A stretch of 62,809 nucleotides of DNA, taken from Actinomycetota bacterium (GTDB lineage: Bacteria; Actinomycetota; Acidimicrobiia; Spongiisociales; UBA11373). The notes under the pieces were generated by a model. It was not told where the DNA came from. It made no database searches and saw only the letters and a list, made by a program, of their open reading frames with translations. Made by a program: the position numbers and the translations under genes. Shown in pieces: positions 48,438 to 59,093 of this stretch. The stretch lies in the NCBI GenBank assembly GCA_020444505.1, contig JAHLKU010000001.1:1-62809 (forward strand). Reading direction: 5' to 3'. Position 1 is the first letter of the stretch. Each line of letters opens with the position of its first letter.

Positions 48438-49175
48438 ATGGACTTCTATGCACGGATCAACATCCTGGGCGGCCGCGCCGTCCGCCTCCCCAAGGGCGAC
48501 GTACGCGACGCCGTCTCGCTCGACGCCGACCCGGTGGCCAGGGCGCAGGGCTGGGTCGCCAAGGGCGCCGATCGCCTGTTCGTGGTCGACCTGGACGCTG
48601 CCGCCTACCGCGACACCAGGAACCGGCCGCTGATCGGCCGGATCGTCGAGGCGGTCGACGTCCCGGTGCACGCCGCCGGGGGCGTGCGCTCCGCCGGCGA
48701 CGTCGCCTGCATGCTCGACCTGGGCGTCGAGCAGGTCGGCATGGGCACCGCCGCGGTCAACAACCAGGTGCAGCTGTGGGACCTGTGCCGGGACAACCCG
48801 GGCCGCATCTTCGTGACCCTCGACGTGCTGCCCGACGAGGAGCTCGCCACCAGGGGATGGATGGCCGGCAGCGGCCGTTACCTGGAGGAGACCCTCATCG
48901 AGCTGTCGTCGGCCGGCGCCGCCGGCTTCCACGTGCAGGCGGCCAACCGCGACGCCCTGGTCGAGCCGACCAACCTGGGCCTGCTGCGGGCGACGCTGGC
49001 GGTGGTGGAGGAGCCGGTGATCGCCTCCGGCGGGGCGCGCGACGTCGCCGACCTCACGTCGCTGCGCGACCTGGTGCACGAAGGGCGCCGCCTGCAGGGC
49101 GTGGTGGTGGGCCGGGAGGTCACCGAGGGCCGGTTCAGCATCGAGGAGGCCAGGGCGCTCCTCGGGGAGGCGTAG
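48438..49175 (+). CDS. HisA-family TIM barrel with altered catalytic residue
   Basis: 245 residues of the HisA/PriA ((beta-alpha)8) family, which normally isomerises ProFAR in histidine synthesis. The two phosphate-binding loops are recognisable (HAAGGVRSAGDV and ASGGARDVADL). The first catalytic aspartate, in the IPAIDL segment of HisA, is N8 (ARINIL); the second, D129 (FVTLDVLPDEEL), remains. The TD-RDG region is replaced by VQAANRDALVEP. It is probably not a functional HisA. It lies directly before a sucrose-phosphate-synthase-like gene (three bases between), suggesting a role with that product. Confidence 0.82.
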   Translation: MDFYARINILGGRAVRLPKGDVRDAVSLDADPVARAQGWVAKGADRLFVVDLDAAAYRDTRNRPLIGRIVEAVDVPVHAAGGVRSAGDVACMLDLGVEQVGMGTAAVNNQVQLWDLCRDNPGRIFVTLDVLPDEELATRGWMAGSGRYLEETLIELSSAGAAGFHVQAANRDALVEPTNLGLLRATLAVVEEPVIASGGARDVADLTSLRDLVHEGRRLQGVVVGREVTEGRFSIEEARALLGEA

Positions 49176-49178
49176 GCG

Positions 49179-50672
49179 ATGCACATCGGGTTCCTCAACC
49201 CGCAGGGCAACTTCGACCCCGACGACTCCTACTGGACCGAGCACCCCGATTTCGGGGGCCAGCTGGTGTACGTGAAGCAGGTCGCGCTGGCGCTGGGGGA
49301 GATGGGCCACCGGGTGGACATCCTCACCCGCCGGGTGGTGGACGACGACTGGCCGCCGTTCGCCGCCGAAGAGGACGCCTACCCGGGTGCGCCCAACGTG
49401 CGGATCCTGCGGATCTCCGCCGGCGACGACGACCGCTTCCTCCGCAAGGAGGACCTGTGGCCGTACCTGGGGCGCGATTGGGTGCCGGGCATCCTGGCCC
49501 GCTACCGGGCCGAGGGGTCCCTGCCCGACGCCTTCACCGGCCACTACGGCGACGGCGGGCTGGCGGCGGTGCTGCTCCGCGAGGCCGCCGGGGTGCCGTT
49601 CACCTTCACCGCCCACAGCCTCGGCGCCCAGAAGATGGACAAGCTGGGCGCATCGGCCGGGTCCCTGGCTTCCCTCGAGGACCGCTACCACTTCGCCGCC
49701 CGGCTGACGGCGGAACGGCTGGCGATGAACCACTCCGGCGTCGACATCACCAGCACCGGCCAGGAGCGCATGGAGCAGTACGGCCACCGGGCCTACGCCG
49801 GCGCCGTGGACCCGGGTGACGACGCCCGCTTCTCGGTGGTGCCGCCCGGCGTGAATCTGGCGATCTTCGGCATCGACGCCCGGTCGCCACGGGAGGACGA
49901 GGTCCGGCGCACCGTGGACGACCGGCTGGAGCGCGACCTGGCCCCCGGCAGGCGGGGCCTGCCGGTGGTGGTGGCGTCGAGCCGGCTCGACCCGAAGAAG
50001 AACCATCTCACGATCGTGGAGGCCTTCGCCGCCGACGGGGCGCTGCGGGACGCGGCCAACCTGGTGATCCTCACCGGGTCGCTCGACGACCCGCTGCGCA
50101 GCGACGAGGGCGCCTCGCCCGGCGAGCTCGAGGTGCTGGGGCCGATCCGCGACCTGATCGCCTCCTCCGGGCTCGACGGGGCGGTGGCGGCGTTCGCCCT
50201 GCCGGGGCAGGACCGCCTCGCCGCCGCCTACCGCTACCTCGCAGAGCGGCGGTCGGTGTTCTGCCTGACCGCGCTGTACGAGCCGTTCGGCCTCGCTCCC
50301 CTGGAGGCGGCCGCCGCAGGGCTGCCGCTGGTGGTGACCCGCAACGGCGGGCCGTCGGAGAGCCTGGTGGACGGGGCCACCGAGTACGGCGTGCTGGTGG
50401 ACCCGGCCGACCCCGAGGCGGTGGCCGCCGGGCTGCGGCGGGCTCTCGGGGCGGGGTGGGACGCCCTGGCCGAGGCCGGCAGGCAGCGGGTGCTGGATCG
50501 CTACACGTGGGACCGCACCGCCGAGGGCTACCTGGCGGCGATCGGGCGGGCACGCTCGGCGCCGCCGCGCGACCTGCTGCCGATCCCCCCGTGGTTCGGG
50601 GACCCGGACGGCTCGGACCCCTTCGACGCGGCCGACCTGGCCCGGCTCTACGCCCCGCCCTCGCCGGACTGA
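49179..50672 (+). CDS. GT4 glycosyltransferase, sucrose-phosphate synthase-like
   Basis: 497 residues. The N-terminal GFLNPQGNF...DFGGQLVYVKQVALAL, GHYGDGGLAAVLL and the catalytic TAHSLGAQKMDKLG are those of sucrose-phosphate or sucrose synthase-like GT4 enzymes; the nucleotide-sugar domain has SSRLDPKKN and YEPFGLAPLEAAAAGLP. Likely makes a disaccharide phosphate (sucrose-6-phosphate or a mannosyl/glucosyl variant). A dedicated phosphatase is not seen beside it. Overlaps the convergent K+ channel gene by 25 bases. Confidence 0.85.
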   Translation: MHIGFLNPQGNFDPDDSYWTEHPDFGGQLVYVKQVALALGEMGHRVDILTRRVVDDDWPPFAAEEDAYPGAPNVRILRISAGDDDRFLRKEDLWPYLGRDWVPGILARYRAEGSLPDAFTGHYGDGGLAAVLLREAAGVPFTFTAHSLGAQKMDKLGASAGSLASLEDRYHFAARLTAERLAMNHSGVDITSTGQERMEQYGHRAYAGAVDPGDDARFSVVPPGVNLAIFGIDARSPREDEVRRTVDDRLERDLAPGRRGLPVVVASSRLDPKKNHLTIVEAFAADGALRDAANLVILTGSLDDPLRSDEGASPGELEVLGPIRDLIASSGLDGAVAAFALPGQDRLAAAYRYLAERRSVFCLTALYEPFGLAPLEAAAAGLPLVVTRNGGPSESLVDGATEYGVLVDPADPEAVAAGLRRALGAGWDALAEAGRQRVLDRYTWDRTAEGYLAAIGRARSAPPRDLLPIPPWFGDPDGSDPFDAADLARLYAPPSPD

Positions 50673-51019
50673 CGCTTCCGCTCCTCCCGCCGCTCCCGGC
50701 GCTCCAGGCGCGCCTCGGCGGCGAGGGAGGCGATGCGGGTGACCAGGGCGACGATGATGCCGACGCCGATGAGGACGTAGAAGATGGTGAACAGGCGGCC
50801 CCGGAAGGTGTGGGGGGAGAAGTCGCCGTAGCCCACCGTGGTCAGGGTGATCACACAGAAGTAGAAGGCCTGGAAGTACGTCCATCCCTCGACGCGGTGG
50901 AACAGGAACGACCCGCCGACCAGCAGGGTCAGCGACAGCAACATCAGGCTCCGGAAGACCGGGTCCTCCCAGCCGCGGCGGATCGCCTGGCCGAGCCGTT
51001 GGAACACCACGAACAGCAT
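50648..51019 (-). CDS. Two-helix potassium channel
   Basis: 123 residues. Two membrane helices flank a pore with the K+ selectivity filter TTVGYGD (preceded by CVITL). A charged, arginine-rich C-terminal tail (RLERRERREERKRQ) replaces the RCK domain of larger channels. Probably tetrameric. ATG with GGAGG upstream. Confidence 0.9.
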   Translation of the reverse strand: MLFVVFQRLGQAIRRGWEDPVFRSLMLLSLTLLVGGSFLFHRVEGWTYFQAFYFCVITLTTVGYGDFSPHTFRGRLFTIFYVLIGVGIIVALVTRIASLAAEARLERRERREERKRQSGEGGA

Positions 51020-51150
51020 CTGGCAACCTCCCTGCGCCAGAGGCTAGGCGCGCCGGGAGGGGTCGGGCCCGGCACGGGGAGATCCCCCGCCGCCGGGGTG
51101 CGGCCGGCGTCCCCGGCCCGCCGCAGCGGGGCAGGCCGGGTGCGGCGGCG

Positions 51151-52157
<1,007 letters not shown>

Positions 52158-52161
<4 letters not shown>

Positions 52162-54023
52162 GACGCGATCAGCTCCATGATCTTGTCGCGGATCTCGGCT
52201 GCCTTGAACGGCTGCCCCTGCACTTTGGAGAGCCGGATACCGTCCAGCAGGTACTCGGCGCGCAGCAGGCGCCACAACTGCCCCCGGTTCAACTCGGGGA
52301 TCAGCACCTTGTCGTAGGACGCCAGCACCTCGCCCAGATTCCTGGGGAACGGGTTGAGGTGGCGGAGGTGGGCCCTGGCGACCTTGCCGCCGCCCGTCCG
52401 CACCATCCGCACCGCGGCGTGGATGGCCGACGAGGTGGACCCCCACCCCAGCACCAGCACGGTGGCGCCGTCGTCGGCGTCCACCTCGACATCGGCGATG
52501 TCGTCGGCGATGCCGGCGATCTTCCGCTCGCGGTAGGCCACCATCAACTCGTGGTTCTCTCCGTCGTACTTGACGCCGCCGGTGCCGTCCTCCTTCTCGA
52601 GGCCGCCCACTCGGTGCTCCAGCCCGGGCGTGCCCGGCACGGCCCACGGTCGGGAGTGCGTGTCGGGGTCCCGCAGGTAGGGGAGGAACCCCTCGGGGGT
52701 GTTCGGCTCGGTCTGGAACGGGACGCTGATGTCGGGCAACGCGTCCAGGTCGGGCACCTGCCACGGCTCTGCGCCGTTGGCGATGTAGCCGTCCGACAGC
52801 AGCAGCACCGGCGTCATGTACTTGAGGGCGATGCGGGCCGCCTCGATGGTGGTCTCGAACGCGTCGGACGGCGACCCGACCGCCAGCACCGGCAGCGGCG
52901 ACTCGCCGTGGCGGCCGTACACCGCCATGAGCAGGTCCGACTGCTCGGTCTTGGTGGGGAGGCCGGTGGACGGCCCGCCGCGCTGCACGTCCACGATCAG
53001 CATCGGCAGTTCCGTCATCAGCGCCAGGCTGATCGTCTCGCTCTTGAGGGCGACGCCGGGGCCCGAGGTGCCGGTGACGCCGAGGTGGCCGGCGAACGCG
53101 GCGCCGAGGGCGGCGCCTGCGGCGGCGATCTCGTCCTCGGCCTGGAAGGTCCGCACCCCGAAGTTCCGGTGCTTGGACAGCTCGTGGAGGATGTCCGACG
53201 CAGGGGTGATCGGGTACGAGGCGTAGAACACCGGCAGCTTGGCGGCGACGCCGGCGGCGACGATGCCCCACGCCACGGCCAGGTTCCCGGTCACGTTGGT
53301 GTAGGTGCCGGGCTCCATGTGGGCCGGCTTCACCTCGTAGGTGTGCCGGAAGATCTCCGTGGTGACGCCCAGGTTGTACCCGGCCTTGAAGGCGTTGACG
53401 TTGGCGGCCAGCACCTGGGGGTCCTTGCCGAACTTGCGCTCGATCCACCCCAGGGTGGGCTCGATGGGCCGGTTGTACATCCAGGCGAGCACCCCGAGGG
53501 CCAGGAAGTTCTTCGAGCGCAGCACGCCCCGGCCCTTGAGGCCGGTCTCCTCGACCGCCTTCTTGGTCAGCTCCTCCATGGGGACCGGCAGCACCGTGTA
53601 CCCGTCGAGCGTGCCGTCCTCGAGCGGGTTGGAGGTGTACCCGGCCTTGGTCCAGCGGCGCTCGGTGAAGGCGTCGGTGTTGACGATGATGGTGCCGGTG
53701 GCCTGCAGGTCGCCCAGGTTGGCCATGAGGGCCGCCGGGTTCATCGCCACCAGGACGTCGGGGTGGTCGCCCGGCGTCAGGATGTCGCGGTCGGCGATGT
53801 GCACCTGGTACGAGGACACGCCGCCCAGGGTGTCGGCGGGGGCGCGGATCTCGGCCGGGTACGACGGGAAGGTGGAGAGGTCGTTGCCGAAGATGGCCGA
53901 CGCCTCGGTGAACCGGGCCCCGGCCAGCTGCATGCCGTCACCGGAGTCACCGGCGAACCGGATGCGCACCGATGCGATCTCCTCGACCTCGGCTTCGTCT
54001 CTCGGGGGTGCTTCCTGGGACAC
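52158..54023 (-). CDS. korA: 2-oxoacid:ferredoxin oxidoreductase subunit alpha (gamma-alpha fusion)
   Basis: About 621 residues, with a fused gamma domain at the N-terminus (FAGDSGDGMQLAG) and the alpha domains from about 225 (FYASYPITPASDIL, FQAEDEIAAAGA). Such fused KorA proteins are usual in actinobacteria. I place the start at the GTG at 54023, because a -10 box overlaps the upstream ATG at 54083. Likely serves a ferredoxin-linked TCA step; specificity for 2-oxoglutarate is the actinobacterial rule. Confidence 0.92.
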
Positions 54024-54081
54024 CTCGATGCCTGCCTTGTTGCTCGGGTAGGTGCGCGATCGATGCGCAATGCGAGGCGCC

Positions 54082-54111
54082 ATTGTATGCGGCTCGCCGT
54101 CCCTTCAGAAA
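54082..54111 (-). promoter_or_regulatory. korAB promoter
   Basis: On the minus strand TTTCTG, 18 bases, TACAAT. The -10 box shares two bases with the ATG at 54083, so the mRNA would start inside the ORF and the GTG at 54023 is the better start. Confidence 0.5.
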
Positions 54112-55502
54112 GGGCCGTCCGGCGCCGGGGGTCGCGAACCGACGATGCCGGCCCCTTCCAGCGCCATGCCGGCGGCGAGCAGCAGGTCCTCGCCCCAGGC
54201 CGGTCCGATCAGCTGCAGCGATGGGGGCGGGGTGCCTGCGGAGGCCAGCGGGAGCGCGATCGCCGGCAGCGAGGCGTGGTTCACCAGGGCGGTGAACCGG
54301 GAGAAGGCACCCCGGTAGGGCACCGGCCCCGCCCGGGACTCGGCGTGCTCCTCGCCGATGCGCTTGCGGCGGGCGGCCACGGTGGGGGTGGCCAGCACGT
54401 CGTAGCGGTTCAGCAGGCGCCCGAAGGCGCCGCGCAGCGCCGCCCGCCAGGCCAGTGCGTCCTGGTATCCGTCGGGGTCGGCCTCGAACAGCGGCGCCAT
54501 CCGCTCGGCGACGTCCGGCCCGTACCGGTCGGGGTGGCGGGCGAACCACCCGCGGTGCACCCGGGCCACCTCCGGGCGGAACGACGCGGTGATCTCGGGG
54601 CCGGGGTGGAGCATCGGCGCCGACACCTCCTCCACCACGGCCCCGGCGGCGGCCGCGGCCTCGAGGGCGGCGCCGAACCCCGCCCCGGTGTCGGCGTCGA
54701 GGGCGGTGTCCACCCACTCGGACGGCACGCCCACCCGCAGCCCGGCGAGCGGTCGCGGCTCCGAGGGCACCGCGACGGGACGGGGCACCGACCAGGGGTC
54801 GCGGGCATCGTCGCCGGCCATGACCCGGTACAGGAGCGCCAGGTCGCCGATCGTCCTTGCGAGCGGCCCGACGGTGTCGATCGACGGCGCCAGCGGGAAC
54901 ACCCCGTGCAGCGGGACCCTGCCGTGGGTGACCTTGAGCCCGGCGATGCCGCACAACGCGGCCGGCACCCGCACCGACCCGCCGGTGTCGGTGCCCACCC
55001 CGAGCGCGGCCATGCCGGCGGCGACCGCCACCGCCGACCCGCCCGAGGACCCGCCGGGGGAGAGGGCGGGGTCCCACGGGTTGCGGACCGGGCCGAACCA
55101 GTGGTTCTCGCTGCTGAAGCCGAAGGCGAACTCGTGGAGGCCGGTGCGGCCGACGACGACGCCGCCGGCGGCCTCGATGCGCTCCACCACCGCCGCCGAT
55201 GCGGCGGGCACCTCGCGGTAGAAGCCGGAGCCGCAGGTGGTGGGGCGGCCGGCGTGGTCGATCAGGTCCTTGAGCGCCACCGGGACCCCGGCCAGCGGGC
55301 CCGGGTCCTCTCCTGCGGCGACCGCGGCGTCGATCCGGGCGGCGCGGGCCAGGGCGCGCTCGGCGTCCACCAGGGTGAAGGCGTTGAGGCCGGCGCCGGC
55401 CCCGATCGCCGCCAGGTGCTCCTCGACGACGGTGACCGCCGCCGTCTCGCCCCGGCCGACCTCCTTCGCGATGCGGGCGGCCGGGAGCGCGGTCCCGCTC
55501 AC
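54105..55502 (-). CDS. Amidase signature family enzyme
   Basis: 465 residues. The Ser-cisSer-Lys triad is seen as K78 (ALKDLID), the serines of GGSSGGS (150-156) and nucleophile S176 (TDTGGSVRVP). It could be a GatA-type subunit or a stand-alone amidase; without gatB or gatC nearby the latter is more likely. GTG at 55502 overlaps the stop of the DUF3048 gene. Confidence 0.88.
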   Translation of the reverse strand: MSGTALPAARIAKEVGRGETAAVTVVEEHLAAIGAGAGLNAFTLVDAERALARAARIDAAVAAGEDPGPLAGVPVALKDLIDHAGRPTTCGSGFYREVPAASAAVVERIEAAGGVVVGRTGLHEFAFGFSSENHWFGPVRNPWDPALSPGGSSGGSAVAVAAGMAALGVGTDTGGSVRVPAALCGIAGLKVTHGRVPLHGVFPLAPSIDTVGPLARTIGDLALLYRVMAGDDARDPWSVPRPVAVPSEPRPLAGLRVGVPSEWVDTALDADTGAGFGAALEAAAAAGAVVEEVSAPMLHPGPEITASFRPEVARVHRGWFARHPDRYGPDVAERMAPLFEADPDGYQDALAWRAALRGAFGRLLNRYDVLATPTVAARRKRIGEEHAESRAGPVPYRGAFSRFTALVNHASLPAIALPLASAGTPPPSLQLIGPAWGEDLLLAAGMALEGAGIVGSRPPAPDGPF

Positions 55503-56611
55503 CAGTCGACGGAGTTCTGCTCGGGGAAGATCGAGATCCAGGGGTGGCCGGGCGGCACGGTGAGCGGCGCACCGTCCTCGTCGGTGAACGTGAACGGGTC
55601 CCGGTAGCGGTCACGATGCCAGGTGCCGGTCTTCACCACGCCGTCGTAGAAGATCTCGACGGGGCCGCTGCCGACGGTGTCGATGGCCGGCACCTTGTTG
55701 CCGTCGATCCCCGCAGCCGGCCTGGCCAGGTAGCGGGTGCCCTCGATGACCACCAGCACCTCGGCCGAGACCTGCCTCGTGGTGCCGTCGCGGTCGGTGA
55801 CCATGTGGGCGATGGGGTTCTCGGTGCCGATGGAGCGGTAGTACCGGCCGTCCTCGTACCGCCACGAGTAGATCGTGGTGTTGTTCGCCCAGTTGAAGGT
55901 GATCGCGGTCGCCTCTTCGGTGGGCATCTCGTCCCAGGGGGCGATGTCGTAGAGCATGGTGCCGAACTCGTCGCTGTAGCCCCTGCCGTCGGCGGTGTCC
56001 CGCAGCGCCTCGGTGTCGCCGTACAGGTTGTGCGGCTGGGGACGGGACGAGATCCGGTACGTGCCGGCGACCTCGCCGATCATCCTGATGCCGCGGTCGG
56101 CGGTGAGGCCCAGGATCCAGGGCTGGCCGCCGCTGATCACGGCCACTGCGTTCATGGGAAGCAGGACGGTGGAGTCCGTGGGCCGGAGCGAGCGGATCGG
56201 GCCGACGTAGTCGGTGTCGGTGGTGTGGAAGAGCGCCACGAAGCGGGTGAAGCCGCCCTCCACCAGGATCTCCATGACGGCGTCGGCCCGATCGATGCCG
56301 GACTGGGGGCGGGCGTCGGGGTGGTTGTCCACCTTGACGGCCATCACCCGTCGCGCCGCGAGGTCGGCGTCGTCGATGGCCAGGCCGGTGAGGGGGGCGA
56401 CGGGGCCGTCGTAGACGGTGGTCGTGGTGGTAGAGGTGGTGCTGGTGGACGACGTCGTGGTGGTCTCCGGCACGGTGGTGGTGGTGGTCGTGGTGGAGGT
56501 GGTCGTCGTGGTCGGGGCGGTGGTGGTGGTCGTCTTGGCGGCATCGCCGCCGCAGGCGGCGAGGGCCAGGCCCAGGGCGACCACGAGCGGCAGGGCGCGG
56601 GTGGGTCTCAT
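55499..56611 (-). CDS. DUF3048 lipoprotein (YerB-like)
   Basis: 370 residues. A signal peptide ends in a lipobox LAAC (cysteine 20), so the protein is lipid-anchored. A threonine/serine linker of about 45 residues follows, then the DUF3048 domain (about 68-368) with DNHPDARPQSGIDRAD and the PIRSLRPTDS region. Function unknown in actinobacteria. The long Thr run comes from GTGGTGGT-type codon repeats, which read as low-complexity DNA. Confidence 0.88.
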   Translation of the reverse strand: MRPTRALPLVVALGLALAACGGDAAKTTTTTAPTTTTTSTTTTTTTVPETTTTSSTSTTSTTTTTVYDGPVAPLTGLAIDDADLAARRVMAVKVDNHPDARPQSGIDRADAVMEILVEGGFTRFVALFHTTDTDYVGPIRSLRPTDSTVLLPMNAVAVISGGQPWILGLTADRGIRMIGEVAGTYRISSRPQPHNLYGDTEALRDTADGRGYSDEFGTMLYDIAPWDEMPTEEATAITFNWANNTTIYSWRYEDGRYYRSIGTENPIAHMVTDRDGTTRQVSAEVLVVIEGTRYLARPAAGIDGNKVPAIDTVGSGPVEIFYDGVVKTGTWHRDRYRDPFTFTDEDGAPLTVPPGHPWISIFPEQNSVDW

Positions 56612-56655
56612 AGTCGGGTCACGTTAGCCGCCCCCGGTGGATGCGGCCCATGCGC

Positions 56656-58983
56656 CTACCCGGCCGGGCGCAGCGTGAGCGTGTGGCGCGTCGCGCGGGC
56701 CACCATCGGCTCCGACCACGCGATCGGCAGCGCATCGCCCTTGCGCCACAACTCGAACTGGTCGGCGTAGTGATGCGAGAACGGGTTGCCCGACTGGCCG
56801 CCCGGGAGCACGAACCGCGCCTGCTCCCATGCGCCGACGTCCACCGCCATGCGCAGCGAGGCGACCGCGAAGTCGGGGTTGCCGGTCGGGTCGGCCGGGT
56901 CCACGGGGGCCGGGTTCACGGTGTTGGCGTCGCCGCCGTAGGGGATGGGCCCCAGGTCGAACACCCGGTCGAGCGGCGGGCGGGCGCTCAGCGGGTGCCG
57001 CAGGGTCAACCGGCGGACCGTGCCCCACTCCCAGCCGTCGGGGCCGGCTCCGTGGTCGGCCTCCAGCCGGGCCCAGGCGGCCTCGAGCGCCGCCCTGGTC
57101 CTGGCCCGCCAGCCCTCGGGGAACCAGCCGTCGGGCCGGGTCCGCAGCAGCCGGGACAGGTGCGACACGCGCCGCACCAGGAACATGTTGAACGGCACGA
57201 GCGGGGTGAACCCCTTGCCGAGCGCCCACTCGGCACTGCGGGGCGCCCGGGCGGCGACGACCGCGGTGATCATCTCGCCGAGGAACACCTCGAACAGGGT
57301 GGCGGCAGCCGAATCGGGCGACAGCACGCCGTCCCACCCCTCGAGGATGGCGGCGGCGGGCAACCCCTCGGCCGCCTCCAGCACGACGGGGGCGAGTTCG
57401 CGCCACACGGTGGACGTGCGGTCCATCTGGAACTCGAGCGTCGAGGGCACGTCCCAATCGTCGCGGGACGAGAGCACCTCGGCGATGCGCGACACCCGGT
57501 AGCCGTCGAGGAAGTCGTGGCTCAGCCAGGCGGCGTCCTCGGCGGGCAGGTTGTTGGCGGTGGCGACGAACCCGGTGTCCGGGTCCACGGCGCGGGGCAG
57601 CCGCTCGAAGGGGACAGGCTCCGGGCCCCAGGCGGTGGACGGGTCGGCCGCCGGCAGCGGGACCGCACCCGAACCCCTGCGCCGGTCGGGGGCGTCGCCG
57701 ATCAACTGCCACCCGATCGTGCCCGACGCATCGGCGTAGGCGACGTTCAGGGGCAGCGACGGCCAGGAGGTGAACGCCTCGCCGATGTCGGCGAACTCCC
57801 GGATCCGCACCAGGTCGAACAGCCCGCCCATCTCCCGGGGTTGCAGCCAGGTGGCGGCCATGGAGAGCGCCCCCACGTCGCCGTCGAACGCCGGCCCGAC
57901 GATGGGGCCGCGGTCGGTGACCAGCACGTCGAGGTCGATGGGCTCACCGCCCTTCACCGAGATGACCTCGGCGATGACCTCACACGGCACGAACCGGTCG
58001 CCGCGCCGCACGCTGCGCCCGTCCGGCCCCATCTCCTCCAGGTAGAGGTCGGTGTTGTCGATGAGCCCGGCCGTCACGCCCCAGGCGGCGTGCCCGTTGT
58101 GGGCTGCGGCCACCGCAGGGGCCCCCGTCATCGAGGCGCCTGCCACCGACCAGCCGGGGGTGGTGAGGTGGATCAGGTACCAGTGCGGCGGGAGCACCGG
58201 CGCCAGGTGGGGGTCGTTGGCCAGCAGCGGGCGCCCCGTGGAGGTGCGGGATGCGGCCAGGGCCCAGTTGTTCGACCCGCCGCCCAGCCCGGTCACCTCA
58301 CCGAGCGCCTCGAGGTCGGCCGCGAGGCGGGCGGCGAGTGCCGCCTCCTGCCGCTCCCCGGCCACGGTGCCGGGAGGCGTGCTGGCCACGTGCCACGCCG
58401 GGTAGGCGGGGTCGAGGTCGGCGACGGCCTCCGGGCCGTCGGTGCGGAGCATGGCCAGCCGCGCCAGCTCGCTGTCCCAGTTGGAGGCGAGGCTGAAGGC
58501 CATGAGCGCCAGGAACCCCATGGCGTCGGCCGCCTCGTAGGGGGTGGGCCGGCTGCGGAGCAGCACGAAGGGGTGGGGGCGCCGGCGAAGCCCGGCGGTG
58601 GCGCCCGCGGTGACGCCGGCGGCGTAGGCCTCGGCCAGGACGCGGTGCTCGGCCGACAACGCGGCGACGGCGGCCTCGCCGAACCGCCGCAGCCCCATGC
58701 GGCGGCTGATGCGGTCCACCGGCACGCCGTCGGCGCCGACCAGCGCGGCCACGGTGCCGCGCACCGCCCGCAGCCTGGTCTCCATCTGGAAGGGGCGGTC
58801 CTGGCCGTGGCAGAAGCCCAGGCCGAACCAGGCGTCGGCGTCGCTGCCTGCGGCGACGTGCGGGACGCCGAAGCGGTCCCTCCTGATGGTGATCTCCCCG
58901 TCCAACCCGGCCACCTCGAGGGTGCCGTCGACCGTGGGGAGCCGTCTGCCGAGCGCCCGGAGGGCCAGTCTCGCAAGGTTCAT
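56656..58983 (-). CDS. Penicillin acylase-family Ntn hydrolase
   Basis: 775 residues. A self-processing precursor: alpha chain 1-236, then the nucleophile S237 in GGGSNNWALA and LLANDPHL, which start the beta chain. It hydrolyses amides of small acyl groups (penicillins, homoserine lactones or similar). No signal peptide is visible at the start (MNLARLALRALGRRLPTVDG), unlike most family members. The ATG at 58983 has GGAGG upstream. Confidence 0.9.
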   Translation of the reverse strand: MNLARLALRALGRRLPTVDGTLEVAGLDGEITIRRDRFGVPHVAAGSDADAWFGLGFCHGQDRPFQMETRLRAVRGTVAALVGADGVPVDRISRRMGLRRFGEAAVAALSAEHRVLAEAYAAGVTAGATAGLRRRPHPFVLLRSRPTPYEAADAMGFLALMAFSLASNWDSELARLAMLRTDGPEAVADLDPAYPAWHVASTPPGTVAGERQEAALAARLAADLEALGEVTGLGGGSNNWALAASRTSTGRPLLANDPHLAPVLPPHWYLIHLTTPGWSVAGASMTGAPAVAAAHNGHAAWGVTAGLIDNTDLYLEEMGPDGRSVRRGDRFVPCEVIAEVISVKGGEPIDLDVLVTDRGPIVGPAFDGDVGALSMAATWLQPREMGGLFDLVRIREFADIGEAFTSWPSLPLNVAYADASGTIGWQLIGDAPDRRRGSGAVPLPAADPSTAWGPEPVPFERLPRAVDPDTGFVATANNLPAEDAAWLSHDFLDGYRVSRIAEVLSSRDDWDVPSTLEFQMDRTSTVWRELAPVVLEAAEGLPAAAILEGWDGVLSPDSAAATLFEVFLGEMITAVVAARAPRSAEWALGKGFTPLVPFNMFLVRRVSHLSRLLRTRPDGWFPEGWRARTRAALEAAWARLEADHGAGPDGWEWGTVRRLTLRHPLSARPPLDRVFDLGPIPYGGDANTVNPAPVDPADPTGNPDFAVASLRMAVDVGAWEQARFVLPGGQSGNPFSHHYADQFELWRKGDALPIAWSEPMVARATRHTLTLRPAG

Positions 58984-59093
58984 CGTTCCACCTCCCGCTC
59001 CGGCGATCCTACGCCGAGCGGAGCACGCGTCCCCGGGTGGGGTGCCGGCGTGTCCATCCTGTGCACCCTCTAGTGTGACGCCAGGAGGTGGCC

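Noticed and set aside
56400-56545. GTGGTGGT-type repeats as a possible microsatellite or regulatory repeat
   Set aside because: They encode the Thr/Ser linker of the DUF3048 lipoprotein in frame; coding low complexity explains them.
56641-59073. 810-residue plus-strand frame opposite the penicillin acylase
   Set aside because: Low-complexity composition, no domains, antisense to a conserved gene.
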